Shown here in pieces: positions 20,193 to 33,570 of a stretch of DNA of 64,000 nt; position 1 is the first letter of the stretch; each line of letters begins with the position of its first letter. Origin of the DNA: Limnoperna fortunei (Eukaryota > Mollusca > Bivalvia > Mytilida > Modiolidae); NCBI GenBank assembly GCA_944474755.1, contig OX104119.1, positions 49,969,657 through 50,033,656 of the forward strand, given 5' to 3'. The notes beneath the pieces were generated by a model that made no database searches, was not told the origin of the DNA, and saw only the letters and a program-made list of their open reading frames with translations. The position numbers and the translations under genes are program-made.

Positions 20193-20390
20193 ATACACTC
20201 TGGTGAAAAACGGTTAACGTTATAAATGTGATGTATGCGGTAAAGGGTTTACTCAGAATCATAATTTACAGAAACACATAAGGACGCGCAATGGATGTGA
20301 TATATACGGTAAAGGTTGTAGTCAAAATTTAACAGAGACAAATGTGATGTATATGGTAAATGTTAAGTCCGAACATTGCCCGAGGGCTTA
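20193..20390 (+). pseudogene. Zinc-finger array remnant right of the LTR element
   Basis: ATACACTCTGGTGAAAAAC continues the finger linker cut at 9759. TGTGATGTATGCGGTAAAGG and CAGAAACACATAAGGAC are a further C2H2 finger, followed by increasingly decayed finger-like DNA. This proves that the LTR element interrupted the array and that the array was already decayed here. Confidence 0.8.
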
Positions 20391-20394
20391 AAAT

Positions 20395-21690
20395 CTAACT
20401 ACATGAATATTGTCTTAATTGGCAACTTTCAATTAATACAAAAAAGACTAAAATTATGATATTCAAACAAAAAAATATAATAGATAATAAAAATGACTTT
20501 TTCATTGGTGAAGAAAAAATAGAAATAGTATTGAAATATAAATATCTAGGAAATATTATTGAATCGTCAGGAAAATTTCACTCCTCTCATTCAGAACTAT
20601 CCAAAAAGGGAAACAAAGTAATGTTCTCAATGTTTAAATATTTAAACCCACTAACAAATATACCTTTAAACGTATATAAAAAACTTTTTGAATCCTTAGT
20701 TAGACCAATCCTTACATATAACTCAGAAATTTGGTATATGGACTTTTATGAAAAAGTTATTAAATCTTTAAACAAAAGCAAAGATAATCCAAAATTTGAT
20801 ATCATTTCACTTATAGATACTAGCTGCATAGAAAAATCAAACTTGAAATTCTGTAAATTTATATTGGGTCAAGTATCTAATAAGATTTTTAAGTCGCACT
20901 AGCAATCCATTATTAGACGATGCTTTTATTTTATCAAAAAATCTTCATACAAATGGAACATATTCGTGGTATTCATATGTGAATAATATATGCATATCAA
21001 ACGATATTGATTTAAACAAATCAGAATACTTGAATCAAACATCTCTTAATAATATGAAACAAAAATTGAAAAAAAATATGAAGACTTATTCTTTAATAAA
21101 CTAAAATCATCTACTAATGACAATAAAATATTTCTATACAGCCAAATTAAAACTGAATACAAAATTGAAAGTTTCATTATGAAAACTGATTTCGAAAATA
21201 GAAAAAATATATGCAAAATGCGAATAAGTGATAACTTTTTAGAAATTGAAAAAGGGCGATATAAACGAATAAAAAGAGAAAATAGAATATGCCAGTACTG
21301 TCATACAAATGACATTGAAGACGAATTCCATTTCTTCTTCAAATGCCCTAAATACAAATCTATTAGAGATGAATTTGAACATACAAATATTAAAACTTTC
21401 AACCTGGAAAATGACATAATACAAATAAATAACCTAGTGAAAATATTGTCGTCATCGAATCACTTGCAACACGTTGCTCCATTTATAAAAAAGTCACTTG
21501 TACTGAGGAAAGTGGAACCTGTGATTGCATGATTCACCACTACTGATAATACTTTTATTTATCATATATAGTTGTTATTATAAATGCACTTAAACAATCT
21601 TGTGTATTTGAAGTTTCAATGTTTATTTGTAATTGTTTATTTGTATGCTTTCAACCCTTAGGGGTATAATTATGCATTATTGAATAAAGT
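20395..21690 (+). mobile_element. APE-type LINE 3' fragment (family A)
   Basis: Frame 20456-20902 encodes the C-terminal RT region: KYLGNIIESSGKFHSS, LFESLVRPILTYNSEIWYMD, LIDTSCIEKSNLKFCKF. After frame breaks, 21179-21532 encodes the C-terminal domain with RICQYCHTNDIEDEFHFFFK and CPKYKSI, a cysteine/histidine motif typical of many APE-type LINEs. The 3' UTR contains CAACCCTTAGGGGTATAAT, a small hairpin also present at 37455 and 42430. A TTGAATAAAGTTAAAG tail ends it. It is 5' truncated and inactive. The clade is not resolved. Confidence 0.85.
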
Positions 21691-22636
21691 TAAAGATAAC
21701 GATCACCAGGTACTCAGATAAAAAAATCTCAATATTTTGTTTTCAACAATTTGTTTCTATGCATCAACCTTGAAATTAAACCTATAAAGATTGTGGTTTC
21801 TTGTCAAATTTATCTTTTTAACCCATACCTTGGAAGTTATATTGACAATAAGTAAATCTAATTTTTTAAAATAATTGCTGAATAAATTGATAAAAAAATT
21901 GACCAAACTTTCTGAACATATCCTCTTGTATCAAGTATATATCATACACCCATTTTTTACTTGGTCATTGACAATTTAAAATTTTGGCCCTGTAATCAAA
22001 ATAAGGGTGATATTGATGTCAAAATAAAGGTTTTTTGAGATTATCATGTACTCAACTTGTATGCATCAACAAGCACAAGTTGGAACATTCACTTTGTTCT
22101 GTAAGTAAAATATTGAAATTACTGTATTGTACTCTGAATTACTATTGTCAAGTTAATTCAGCATTTTTTTGGAAGTTATTTTGACAACCAGCCCTTTTTG
22201 ATAGTTACATTGCTTAAAATTTTTTTTTACTGAAAAACAAATAGAGAACCATGACATCATCCAGTTTCTTCAGTTGGGTAGGATTGCTGTAAACTAGTTG
22301 GGCCATCAAAATAAGAAGCATCTGTTGTCTAACCTGATACTTTGTCTGACCTGTAAGTTATGTTGACCAATAAATGCTTTTTATAACTTATTTGTTTGTT
22401 ATATTCCATTGAGGATCTTGTATCTCTATGGTTCCAGCAACCTCTGTCAATTTTTAAGTCCACTTAACAGTTATTGATCAGTAAAATGCTGGAAAATCTT
22501 CCTTCAAGTAAGTTATATTGACAAAATGTCAATTAACATACAGGAAAAAACATGAAAATCGGGAATAACATTTGAACACAAAATCGTGGCCATATGAAGT
22601 CAATTTGAAGGAAGCATACAAGAGTCAATGTTCTTG
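21691..22636. repeat. Diverged tandem-like noncoding repeat
   Basis: The phrase AAGTTATATTGAC and variants recur near 21834, 22172, 22346 and 22507, and ATGCATCAAC near 21758 and 22060. This suggests an old repeat with units of roughly 165-340 bp. No coding potential. Confidence 0.4.
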
Positions 22637-23700
22637 TTTGTTCAACAAAATATGAGAAAATATTTAACAAATATAGACAACAGTCGCCACCAAAATAGCT
22701 GTCAACAATTGGAAAGAGTCGACAGAGATTCAGAGAACATGAAAATGTGTCGCTCTACAACAATTCTCAGTTATTTTATTTATTACATGCAGGTAACATT
22801 AACCAAGTTTCATCAAGGGCTTTTTCTTTAAAGAAAACTGAACTAAAAAATCGAAGAATGTGTCCATGGGACACAGATGTCACCGCTAAATGAAGTCCCA
22901 AACAGGAAGTAGTTGTCCGACAGGTCCGAAAGTCGCTTAGGAAGTACAACTTGTGATACTAAACCACCCTGCCAAATTTCAAATTGTACAGTTTCTGAGA
23001 AAAGCTCGACGAAAATTCGTACGGACAGACGGCCATGAGTAAAACTTAATGCCTTAGACATGTCATCCCGGGGGCATAAAAACAAAGGTGTGGATGCGAC
23101 AGACATATACCATAAAATGCTGAATGATTCTATCTGTTTGGTATGTTTGATAAACTACAGGACACCTGTTTAATGCCCCTGCCACCAAGTTCTGTAACGT
23201 ATATCTAAACGTACAGCAAGTTGATATCCCATGACATCAAAAATCACTAACAACATGTGTACCACCATATTAAAAGCTGTTTACCTATTTTACAAATTCA
23301 TCCATTCAATAGGAGCTTAAATTTCTTAGCAGAATTTCCACACTTATTTCATATAGTTTTCTTGTTTTGTCTGAATGAGGTTTAACACCACTTTTAGCAA
23401 TATCATGGTCCAGTGTTTATTGAGGGAGGAAGACAGAGAACCAGGAGGAAAAAACTCTACCTTTGGTAGGAAAACTGGCAATCCTTGTAAATTTAGATTG
23501 AGTAAAATAACACCCTGCCAGCAGTGAGACTAATTGAACTCGCAACCTCTGAGTTTACAGATCACGTGATCAATAGTAGACGAACTTTCTTCATCCTTCA
23601 GCCCATCATGTTATAGAGAAAAATAGCTTATACTAAACTGCAGATAAAAATAACTTGACAAGACATACCCCATCATATAAAGCTGAAAATCTAAACAGTG
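22637..23700. repeat. 1064-bp tandem duplication, copy 1
   Basis: It starts TTTGTTCAACAAAATATGAG and ends CTGAAAATCTAAACAGTG, and is followed immediately by an almost identical copy. The few differences seen are single substitutions (near 22811, 23200 and 23539). It includes a SINE at its 3' side. Short frames on both strands recur only because of the duplication. Confidence 0.95.
23357..23606 (-). mobile_element. Diverged tRNA-derived SINE (in tandem copy 1)
   Basis: It shares the SINE body with 58435-58700 (GGTAGGAAAACTGGCAATCC, GATCACGTGATCAATAGTA). On the minus strand the B-box-like GGTTGCGAGTTCAATTAG is degenerate, and the tRNA head is decayed. Confidence 0.7.
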
Positions 23701-24764
23701 TTTGTTCAACAAAATATGAGAAAATATTTAACAAATATAGACAACAGTCGCCACCAAAATAGCTGTCAACAATTGGAAAGAGTCGACAGAGATTCAGAGA
23801 ACATGAAAATGTGTCGCTCTACAACAATTCTCAGTTATTTTATTTATTACATGCAGGTAACATTAACCAAGTTTCACCAAGGGCTTTTTCTTTAAAGAAA
23901 ACTGAACTAAAAAATCGAAGAATGTGTCCATGGGACACAGATGTCACCGCTAAATGAAGTCCCAAACAGGAAGTAGTTGTCCGACAGGTCCGAAAGTCGC
24001 TTAGGAAGTACAACTTGTGATACTAAACCACCCTGCCAAATTTCAAATTGTACAGTTTCTGAGAAAAGCTCGACGAAAATTCGTACGGACAGACGGCCAT
24101 GAGTAAAACTTAATGCCTTAGACATGTCATCCCGGGGGCATAAAAACAAAGGTGTGGATGCGACAGACATATACCATAAAATGCTGAATGATTCTATCTG
24201 TTTGGTATGTTTGATAAACTACAGGACACCTGTTTAATGCCCCTGCCACCAAGTTCTGTAACGGATATCTAAACGTACAGCAAGTTGATATCCCATGACA
24301 TCAAAAATCACTAACAACATGTGTACCACCATATTAAAAGCTGTTTACCTATTTTACAAATTCATCCATTCAATAGGAGCTTAAATTTCTTAGCAGAATT
24401 TCCACACTTATTTCATATAGTTTTCTTGTTTTGTCTGAATGAGGTTTAACACCACTTTTAGCAATATCATGGTCCAGTGTTTATTGAGGGAGGAAGACAG
24501 AGAACCAGGAGGAAAAAACTCTACCTTTGGTAGGAAAACTGGCAATCCTTGTAAATTTAGATTGAGTAAAATAACACCCTGCCAGCAGTGAGACTAATTG
24601 AACCCGCAACCTCTGAGTTTACAGATCACGTGATCAATAGTAGACGAACTTTCTTCATCCTTCAGCCCATCATGTTATAGAGAAAAATAGCTTATACTAA
24701 ACTGCAGATAAAAATAACTTGACAAGACATACCCCATCATATAAAGCTGAAAATCTAAACAGTG
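23701..24764. repeat. 1064-bp tandem duplication, copy 2
   Basis: Copy of 22637-23700 at an offset of exactly 1064 bp, ending in CTAAACAGTG before unrelated sequence. Very high identity implies a recent duplication or an assembly artefact. Confidence 0.95.
24421..24670 (-). mobile_element. Diverged tRNA-derived SINE (in tandem copy 2)
   Basis: Duplicate of the SINE in copy 1, with GAACCCGC in place of GAACTCGC in the B-box region. Confidence 0.7.
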
Positions 24765-25190
24765 CTTATGATGATGGTGACAAAAGTCTGAAAAAATTAA
24801 TGGATGGACAAGCTTATTCCATTAAATCTCCTATCAAGTAGAAAAGGGGGAGGGGCGCAGCGTATTATTTATTCAAATATTTTGTTGACACAGCTTGTTA
24901 TGAAATTTATTAAAATTCATTTTATTTTTTCCTCTTGTCCAAATCTTGAACCAGATGCTAATGCTGAGAAAAATGTATGTATGGTCCATTCTGGAAGTCT
25001 GCATCTAAAAAGATAATTTTAAACATTAATTCAAAGTTGTTGCCTTTAGTCAACTCTTGCTTAACTAACTTGGCAACCTTGAACTTTCAACCTTTTGATT
25101 CCATTCTTGTTTGTCACACACCATAAATGATGGACAAAGTTTTGTATTGTATAATAAAAGTATTCAAAAGTAAACACAGGAACACAACTA
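24765..25190. other. No supportable feature
   Basis: AT-rich sequence. I see no gene, repeat or RNA structure I can defend. Confidence 0.4.
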
Positions 25191-25920
25191 GATATAAGTA
25201 AGATGGGACCCATCTCTGTGGGCCCCGAGGACCTTAAGGTCAAGGTCAGAGGTTATCAACTATGGTATGCAACACATCGCCTTGACATTATATGACCACA
25301 TTCCAAATATCAAAAGCCTTAACCTCGAAAGATAAAAAAGTTACAGCCCGGACATAAATTTGTCATTCAGAAATAATGTGACCAAAGTTCAAGGTCAAAG
25401 GTCAGCAACCATGGTATGCGACACATCACCTTGATATTATCTACCCACATTCCAAATATCAAAAGCCCAACTCGAAAGATAAAAAAGTTACAGCCCCGAC
25501 ATAAATTTGTCATTCAGAAATAATGTGACCAAAGTTCAAGGTCAAAGATCAGCAACCATGGTATGCGACACATCACCTTGATATTATCTACCCACATTCC
25601 AAATATAAAAGGCTACCTCGAAAGATAAAAAATATACATGAATTTGTCATCCAGAAAGCAATAATGTGACATAAGATCAGCAACCGTGGTATGTGACACA
25701 TCGCCTTGATATTATCTACTAAACATTCCAAATATCAGAAGCCTACCCCGAAAGATAAAAAAGTTACAGCCTGGACATAAATTTGTCATGCAGAAAGCAA
25801 TAATGTGACCTTAAGGTCAAAGTTCAAGGTCAAAGGTGATCAAACCAGGGTATGCGACACATCGCCTTGATATTATCTACCCACATTCCAAATATCAAAA
25901 GCCTACCTCATAGGTAAGGC
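25191..25920. repeat. Tandem-core repeat rich in AGGTCA (about 147-bp period)
   Basis: The phrase GACACATC(A/G)CCTTGATATTATCTACCCACATTCC recurs about five times, with spacings near 149, 147, 128 and 161 bp. Each unit carries TTCAAGGTCAAAGGTCA-type sequence. The same unit, reverse-complemented, forms the core of the element at 56849-58395 (CGCGTACCAACATGGTTGACC). A short imperfect hairpin GATGGGACCCATC sits at the left end. It is probably the core of a pearl-like non-autonomous element. Confidence 0.7.
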
Positions 25921-27169
25921 GTCAGCTAAGACCCTTTCATTATAAGGGTTATATTGACTTCCATACAACTAACACACTTTTGTTATGAGGGTTATATGGA
26001 CTCGTATAAATGAGATGTCAACTTGACACGTTTTTAAACTACCATTATTTGACTATGCTTTCTGGTGTCAACTAACACCTTGAATAAATTCACGGACAGT
26101 TCTTCAATTGTTTTTCACCGATATTAATTTTCTTGCCTACAGTACTATACAATATTCGGAAGCTCTATTTTATTAATCTTTATAGACACCATTTTTATTG
26201 AGAGCGTTATATTGGCTTAGGTATAGAATTAGTCAAATAACGGCAATTTGGAACAAGACGATCACATATGCATAGTCGGTGGCCTAGGAGGTGTTCGAAA
26301 TGTTGAATTTATAATGAGATGATATATGGCAGCATATTTTTGAGAGGGAATTAAATTATTTAGCGTAAAATTTAAAATTGTTATATAACTTTTGACCTCA
26401 AGGACGTTATTCGTTGGACAAGTATTTTGGAGCCTACCTTGTGTCGTGTCGCCCATCGTAATCACCCAGCTTGACAGCAAATAATTATAATTTAGTTTCG
26501 TGTCATATCTGTATGTTGCTTAAAAAGAGTTTCACTGTCGATATGGGCTCTTTTCGTAGAAAAAGTTAGCTTTAGGACAATTAGTACGTTATACCATATT
26601 TTGACAAGCATACTTACCGGTCTAAATAGTTAATAAAATGGGATGCGAAAACACCGAAGCGTTCTTTTATCAATAGCCACACCGAGCCTGAGCATATATC
26701 CACTTAATTTCCCGCGTCTTACGGTTCCGTATGTTTGTATACGCGGAAACCCCGTACGTTATTTTTAGTTATTTTCACTGTTGTCAACATAACTTACTTA
26801 ACTCTTTTTTTAAATGTTGTCTAGCCGATGAAAGTGCCACTCCTTACACAAAATAACGATACATTCATTTGCCTTCATCATTTTTCTACCAATATAGCCT
26901 ACAATCTGTGTTATTATAGACATACAATTAACACTAGTGTCTCCTTTAGCAACATGGGGTTTCAATGTCACGCTTTTGACTTATTAAACGTACTGATTAT
27001 CGTTTGACAAATGTCAATAACAACGCTAATATAGTAAGGAAATCGGGAATGAATGTAAAAATAACTGCATCTTCATGTCACTGAAGCATCCATAAAAGTT
27101 CCAGTTGATACTGTAATGTAAACTTTTTAAAATGCATTAGGGGATCAAGTGGTGTTATGGTGACCATCT
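25921..27169. other. No supportable gene
   Basis: Mixed unique-looking sequence. I found no convincing exon, RNA gene or repeat. Confidence 0.4.
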
Positions 27170-28130
27170 TTTTGGCTTTGCCCATATCTATGTATAAAAT
27201 TAATTCTTGTCCAAACGTATTTGTGTGAAAATCCAAAAAATAACAATGCACGAACGTGAATGCATTTCATGTCAACTTTGAATTAGAAAATTTGTTTATT
27301 GCAAATTTTACTAAAACTACGTAATTCGTAAGTTACCGTGATTGTATTATGAAAAGATACAAGATTAATTTTTCATTTGAAGATCGGTAGGTACTAGTAT
27401 TTGTTTTTTCCGCGGGTTAAATGGTAAGTTGTGTTATTAAAATTATTTTTATTGTTAAACAATGTAACGCTATTTATTTTGCATTCATATAAATTTCTTT
27501 GTTTTTAGTTTCGTTTTTGGTATATTTGGTGTAAATGCCGTTTGGGTGCTTCTTTTTACCACTGAACACCACAGAATACCATAGAACACCACAGAACTCT
27601 ATAAAATATCCCTTTTTCTTTTATAAAACTAAATAAGATATTATTTTATGCGTAATTATGGCTTATTGGATCAAATAATGTCAGAAAAACCACATCTGTT
27701 CAACATTATGTCTCCTCATGCGCGGATGAAGTTTTCGCTGAAAACAGCGATCCCACAGAATACCACAGAAATTGATGAAATATCCTTTTTATATTGATTA
27801 AACTAAATAAAATGATATTTTATGTGTAATTATGATTTATTGGATAAAATTATCTATGAAAACCACATATTTGTTCAACATTATGACTCGATCGTCGTAC
27901 GCTTATGAATTTTCTGCTGAAAACGACGATACCACAGAACACCACAGAACTCGATAAAATATATTTTTATTGACAAAACGAATTTAAAATGTTATATGCT
28001 GGTAAAAATGCATTATTGTATAAAAAAATAGGTCAAGTTGGTTCCGAGATTTGTTCATCCGCATGTCTCGTTGTGAGCAGTTGAAGTTTTTCAGGAAAAA
28101 GGCAGTACCACAGAACACCAAAAACTTTAA
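27170..28130 (+). repeat. Arm 1 of a diverged inverted duplication, with ~185-bp tandem units
   Basis: 27170-27415 matches the reverse complement of 38745-39035 (for example AAATCCAAAAAATAACAATGCA and TACGTAATTCGTAAGTTACC). 27541-27940 matches the reverse complement of 33571-34470. Within this arm ACCACAGAACACCACAGAAC-type sequence recurs near 27565, 27755, 27933 and 28108, a period of about 180-190 bp. Noncoding; either an old TE present in both orientations or an inverted segmental copy. Confidence 0.65.
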
Positions 28131-28724
28131 TTAAACACTTTGTTGTATTCCAAAATATATGTGTTAATAGCGAGCACAGCTCGCAGCGGTGAGCTCTACG
28201 GCAATTACGTGTCATGTGATCAAAATGAAATCACGTGATCAAAATCTGCTCAATGCTGATATTGATTTTTTTTCGTCCGGAAGTTGATATCGTCAAAAAA
28301 CTGGAACAAAGTGAATGAAGAAGCACTAAATTTAATTTTAAAGAAAGACTTAAAAATAAATTTAACAACGATAAAAAGTTAATGTTATATTTAAAAATGA
28401 CGACAAAAATTTCATACTATTTTTTGCAATCTCTAAATCGATCTTTAAAAACTGACAATCAAATTACATTTCATGTGACGTCACCATAACACAGAAAGAC
28501 GTCACATGACCACTGGAATTTAGAGGAACATTTAGGGTGTTCGGAAGTAACGTCAATTATGAAATGCACATTATATATTGATAATAAAAGACTATATTGT
28601 CTATGCTCGCATTTTGGCAATGCCTACTCCATATTATGCTGAAAATTCTTATAACGAATATTTGTCAAAGCAGACATTTTTTCTCTAGTATAAACAGAAG
28701 CTTAATTAAGCGGCGATACCATGG

Positions 28725-28766
<42 letters not shown>

Positions 28767-29539
28767 CATGATTGACGGTCATTCTGACGACCTACATAAA
28801 ACTTTAATTCAGTTGAACTTCATTGGGGTTTCCGAATTTTTGTTTGTATATTTGTGTTTTTTCTCTTAAAGCGCCACCTTCTTTAAATCATATGTTATAC
28901 ATACATCGTACTATGGAACAGCATAGTTGAGAAATTTCATATTTAAAACAAGGAATTGACGCATCGTCAATTCCTAGTTTATAAACATATTTATAAATAT
29001 TATAAGTTGTTTAAAATAAATGTTTCTTATAAATAAAAGTCATTATCTTTATAAAACACACTTGTTAATTAATAAAGAGCTGTCATGGAGAAACCTTACC
29101 AAAATTGATTTATGGCCCCAGCGCAACACTAATAAACCGCCCCTAATAAACCCATGAGGGATAATTTAGAATGGTGCTAGTAATAAAATTCTATGAAGAT
29201 CAAACTCAGCAGGGATGTATAACTGTGAAATGATTTTTTTTAATTTGTTAAAGAAGTAAAAACTTGAACTTCGTATAGAACTGTCCTTTTCTCGACTGTT
29301 GTATTGTTTGTATATTGAAATAATAAAAACACACACATATATATTCTCTGTAAAAATATATTAGAATAATACTATTGATAAACATGTTCTTTTTTACGTA
29401 TAAGCCAAATGGTTCATCATTTCGTCTTTTCACTCTTTTTTGTTAAGTGGGGCGATTTTGCTTTTGGTGGGGCGTTTTGAAAGGGGATGATTATACGGCA
29501 GGGCGATTTTAATTTTTTTTGTAATATTGGGCTTATATA
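28131..29539. other. Noncoding stretch with a (TA)n microsatellite
   Basis: A (TA)n run of about 40 bp lies at 28726-28765. The rest is AT-rich with no defensible gene. Confidence 0.45.
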
Positions 29540-29950
29540 TATGTAAGACGAATCTTTGTCTCCTATTTTATATTCATTATATGTTAATGACGTGGAAACT
29601 AAGTTGATAAAATATGAATGTATTCCTTATAAACTTAGAATGCTTAATTTGTACTTATTAATTTACGCTAGTGATATGGTTTTTTACAGCGAAAGCATTA
29701 GTGACCTGCAAAATATGATTAATACCGTGAATAGCTGCTCTTGTGACTATGATTTAAATGTTAACTATTCGAAGACCAAGATTGTTGTATTTAGAAATAG
29801 AGGTCAAATTAAAGCAGATGAAAAATTGTATCTGATGGCAATATAATCGAAATTTGTGAAAGTTTTATATATTTAAGAATACTTTTCTATTCAACGTAAA
29901 TTTTCCGAATACACAAAAGAAACTAGCAGATCAAGGCAGGAAAGCACTTT
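29540..29950 (+). pseudogene. LINE reverse-transcriptase fragment
   Basis: Frame 29556-29846 encodes RT motifs: SPILYSLYVNDVE, the catalytic box as LLIYASDMVFYS (YADD changed to YASD), then LNVNYSKTKIVVF. Frames break after 29846, but LINE-like sequence (EICESFIYLRILFYS) continues briefly. Truncated on both sides and inactive. Confidence 0.75.
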
Positions 29951-30158
29951 TTAGTTATTTGTTTGTTTGTTTTATTTTTGTTTTTTTTTAATTACAAAAC
30001 ACAATGATTGTTATGTCTGTATGTTCATTTTTTGTATTTTTCTTCTTCAACTTCTTAAGAAAAACCTGTTAAATCTTAGTAGCAGGTGACATAGAACATA
30101 TGAGCTGGAGATAAGCATCATGTAAAATTCGGCTTCAGCTTGTTGTTTATTCATTTTA

Positions 30159-31821
30159 AGCTCACCTGGACCGAAGGTCCATGTGAGCTTTTGCTATCAC
30201 TTGGCGTCCGTAAACTTTGTCAAAAATCTTCTCTGAAACCACTGGGCCAATTTTTTTTCAAATTTGGCCACAATCATCCTTAGGGTTCCTAGTTTCAAGT
30301 TTGTACCCAGGGTGATGATCAACAGACAAATATGGCCGATGTTACTTAAAATAGAACATGGGTGTCAATACAGGTTTTTGATCATTATCTCAAAAACTAT
30401 AATAGCTATAGAGAAAATAGTTACTTCAAATTGATCAGCACATTTAGGTCTACAATTGTTGCTATTAGTGTGAAGTTGTGTCTTGGCTTTTTGTAGGAGT
30501 TATTGCCCTTTATTGACGATTTTTGACAAAATTTTTGGTATTTGCAATATAACTTGAAAACTATAAGAGGTAGAGTGAAACAGTTAATGGCAAAAATGAT
30601 CAGCAATAAAAGACCTACAATTCTCTTACTTGGTCTGAAATTGTCAGATGACTCCTCAATCGGAACATCTCTCGGCCATTTCCGTCAAGGGTCGGGAAAA
30701 TAACCGAGGTGATCCGATTGATGAAATTTTCCCTTTTTGTCCCGTAACTTAAACACTATAACAGCTAGAGTAAAACTGTAAATAGCAAGAATGATAGACA
30801 ATACAAGCCCTACAATTCACAGTATTAGTCTGACATTTTCAGATGACTCCTTATAGGAGTTATTGCCCTTAAATGGCAATTTTTAATGAAATTTTCGTTT
30901 CTGTCCTGTAACTTAAAAACTGTAGCAGCTAGATTGAAACTGTAAATTGCATAAATGATCAGCAATAAAGGCCTACAATTCACTTGGTTGGCCTGAAATT
31001 TTCAGACAAATCCTTATATTAGTTATTGCCCATAAATGGCAATTTTTTATGAAATTGTCCTATAACTTAAAAACTGTAACAGCTATAGTGACACTGTTAA
31101 GCAAAAATGATCAGCAATACAAGCCCTACAATTCACTTGATTGGTCTGAAATTATCAGACAACTCCTTATAAGAGTTATTGCCCTTAAATTCCATTTTTT
31201 TTAAAATTTTCCATTTTGTCCTGTAACTTAAAAACCATTATAGCTAGAGTGAAATTATACATAGCAAAAGTGATCAGCAATAAAAGCCCTACAATTCACT
31301 TACTTGGTCTGAAATTGTCAGATGACTCCTTATAGGGATTATTGCCCTTAAATTACAATTTTGTAATGAAATTTTCCATTTTGTCCTGTAACTTGAAAAC
31401 TATAGCAGCTAGATTTAAACTGTAAATTGCACAAATGATCAGCAATAGAAGCCCTACCCATGATTGCTTAGTCCAAAATTGCAAGATGACTCTTGATAGG
31501 AGTTATTGCCCTTTAATTATGAATTTGGACAAATGAACGGTTTTTGTATTATTAATTAGTCTATAACACACCTAGAGTAAAACTGTAAATTTATAAATTT
31601 CCACGAAGGACAAGGCCTACAAACCATTTAATTTTCAGAAACTGTCTGATGGCACCTTATAGCAGTTATTGTACTTAACTAAAATTTTTGAAGAAATGTT
31701 TAGTTTTTGCACATTTTAAAAGCTATAACAACTAGGCTGAACTGTTAATTTCAAAAATTTAAATATAGTTGAAGTCATTTGGGTTCCAGGTGAGCGACTA
31801 CAGGCTCCCAGGAGCCTCTAG
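30159..31821 (+). mobile_element. Helentron-like non-autonomous element with tandem core
   Basis: It starts with a self-complementary segment (AGCTCACCTGGACC ... GGTCCATGTGAGCT) and has a core of ~165-bp diverged tandem units (GACTCCTTATAGGAGTTATTGCCC recurs). It ends CAGGTGAGCGACTACAGG, then hairpin AGGCTCCCAGGAGCCT and CTAG|T. A 3' hairpin followed by CTRR and T is the Helitron/Helentron terminus. The end also complements the start (GCTCACCTG/CAGGTGAGC). Close relatives lie at 45531-47409 and, truncated, up to 40966. Confidence 0.75.
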
Positions 31822-31828
31822 TTATATT

Positions 31829-33270
31829 TAAGGCTTTCCACTTTCCGAGTGGAAAGACTTACTGTTATTAGTCTGTTTCTTATTATTCTTATTTTTTTCC
31901 GCCAAGTTTTGTTACCCCATTATAAATTTTGTTTCGCGACATGTCGTGAAGACATTTTGTACTATGGATGTATGAGACATTACACATTCGCAGTTAACCC
32001 TGTCACACCGAACACTTTTTATTTACGGAGTTATTTCCCCTGTCATAAAAAGCTTGTGTGCAGATAAACTTTGAAACTGTAAAAGATTTCGCAATGAAAG
32101 TTGTTGCAAAATGGTGAGCTATTGATTGCGACAATTTGTTACATATCGCGCAAAGTATTTTGACGACTCCTTGTAGGAGTTATTTCCCCTTATTTATTGG
32201 AAGTACATTTTGTACCATAGTAACTCATGAACCAGAGGTGACAGAGACTAGATATTTCACAGTTGGTCATCATTGATCAAGGTCAAAGGTCAAGGTCACA
32301 TTCTAAATTTTGACATTGTGGTGTGTGCGATTCTCCTCCTGAACCATAAGAGCTACAGAAATAAATCTTTTACCAAAATGTAGACCATATTAAGGTCTTG
32401 AAAGGTCACTATAAATGATTTGACTTTTGAAAGAGTTATCTCCCCTAGACCATTAAAATGTATTGTGAATATCATTATATCCCTAAATCTCAGTAACTAT
32501 AACAGATATATATATGAAACCTTGTATCATTGGTCATTATTGACCTTGACCTTGAAAAGGGACACAAGGTCAAAGGTCAAGGTCACATTCTAAATTTTTA
32601 CATTTTCTTGTCGTCGCTATTTCTTTCAAACGGTAAAAGATAGGCTATAACTTGTAACGGATAAAATGTCGGCCTCATAAAGGCGCAACTTTTACCTATT
32701 TGGAAGAAAAGGATTTGACTTCATCTTATAGGAGTTATCTCCCATTACAACAAGTGATATATAGTTTTCATTGATAACTTATGAACTATTGATAGTAGAG
32801 GCATGGGGTCTTTCACCAAAGACCATTATGACCTTAAACTTGAAACAGATACAAGGTCAAGGTCATCTTATAAATTTTGGTATTTATGATAAATAGTCAT
32901 ATCTTCATGACTTTAAGATATATTGACATAGTGGATCTTCATTGTTGGTCTTTTTTTTACCCTCAGCTAGGTCAAGGTCACATTGTAAGAAGTCAAGGTC
33001 AAATCCTATTTTTTTGGAAATTCTGCTTTTTCGAGTATATAAAATGGGAAATAATAATAAATGAGTAGTTTTTAAAGCATTAAATATGCAAATATCAAAC
33101 ACTTGGTAGTCAAGGTCATTTATCTCAATTAAAGTCCTATTTTATGACCTTTTTTATTTCGAAAGATATACGCATGGTTTTTCTTTCGTTTTTTTATTTT
33201 GAAAAGAAGATTCAATTTCCATAAAACCAAAGTCAAGGCCATGGTCGTTCTTGCAATAAGTGGAAAGCCT
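31829..33270 (+). mobile_element. Tandem-core non-autonomous element, GGCTTTCCACTT family
   Basis: It begins with hairpin GGCTTTCCACTTTCCGAGTGGAAAG and ends AAGTGGAAAGCC (33259-33270), complementary to its start. The body repeats 'TAGGAGTTATCTCCCC' and 'CAAGGTCAAAGGTCAAGGTCAC' units. It directly abuts the preceding element. No ORF. Its boundaries rest on the complementary ends. Confidence 0.65.
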
Positions 33271-33570
33271 CTCATTTGTTCAGTAGAACCAATGAACTTA
33301 TATTTTTATTTATTTTTTTTTGTTACACCCATTATGTATGGGTTGCTTTTTTTAAAGAATGTTTATCACTCCCCATTCACTAGATCACGATTATATATTA
33401 AATTATGGAGAAACATTTGCAGTCTTTAACAATACCATCGGACATCCGTGCTACAAAATAAGTTACCTGGTACATGTATTTCAACATTGTTCATGTATTG
33501 TTTTTATGAAGAAATAGTTAATATAAACCAAATTAATCATTGCACTTTCCTTTTTAAGTTATTTAGGGTA

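Noticed and set aside
22843..24170. 87-codon minus-strand ORF present twice
   Set aside because: The duplication is explained by the 1064-bp tandem copy; no motif or coding signature.
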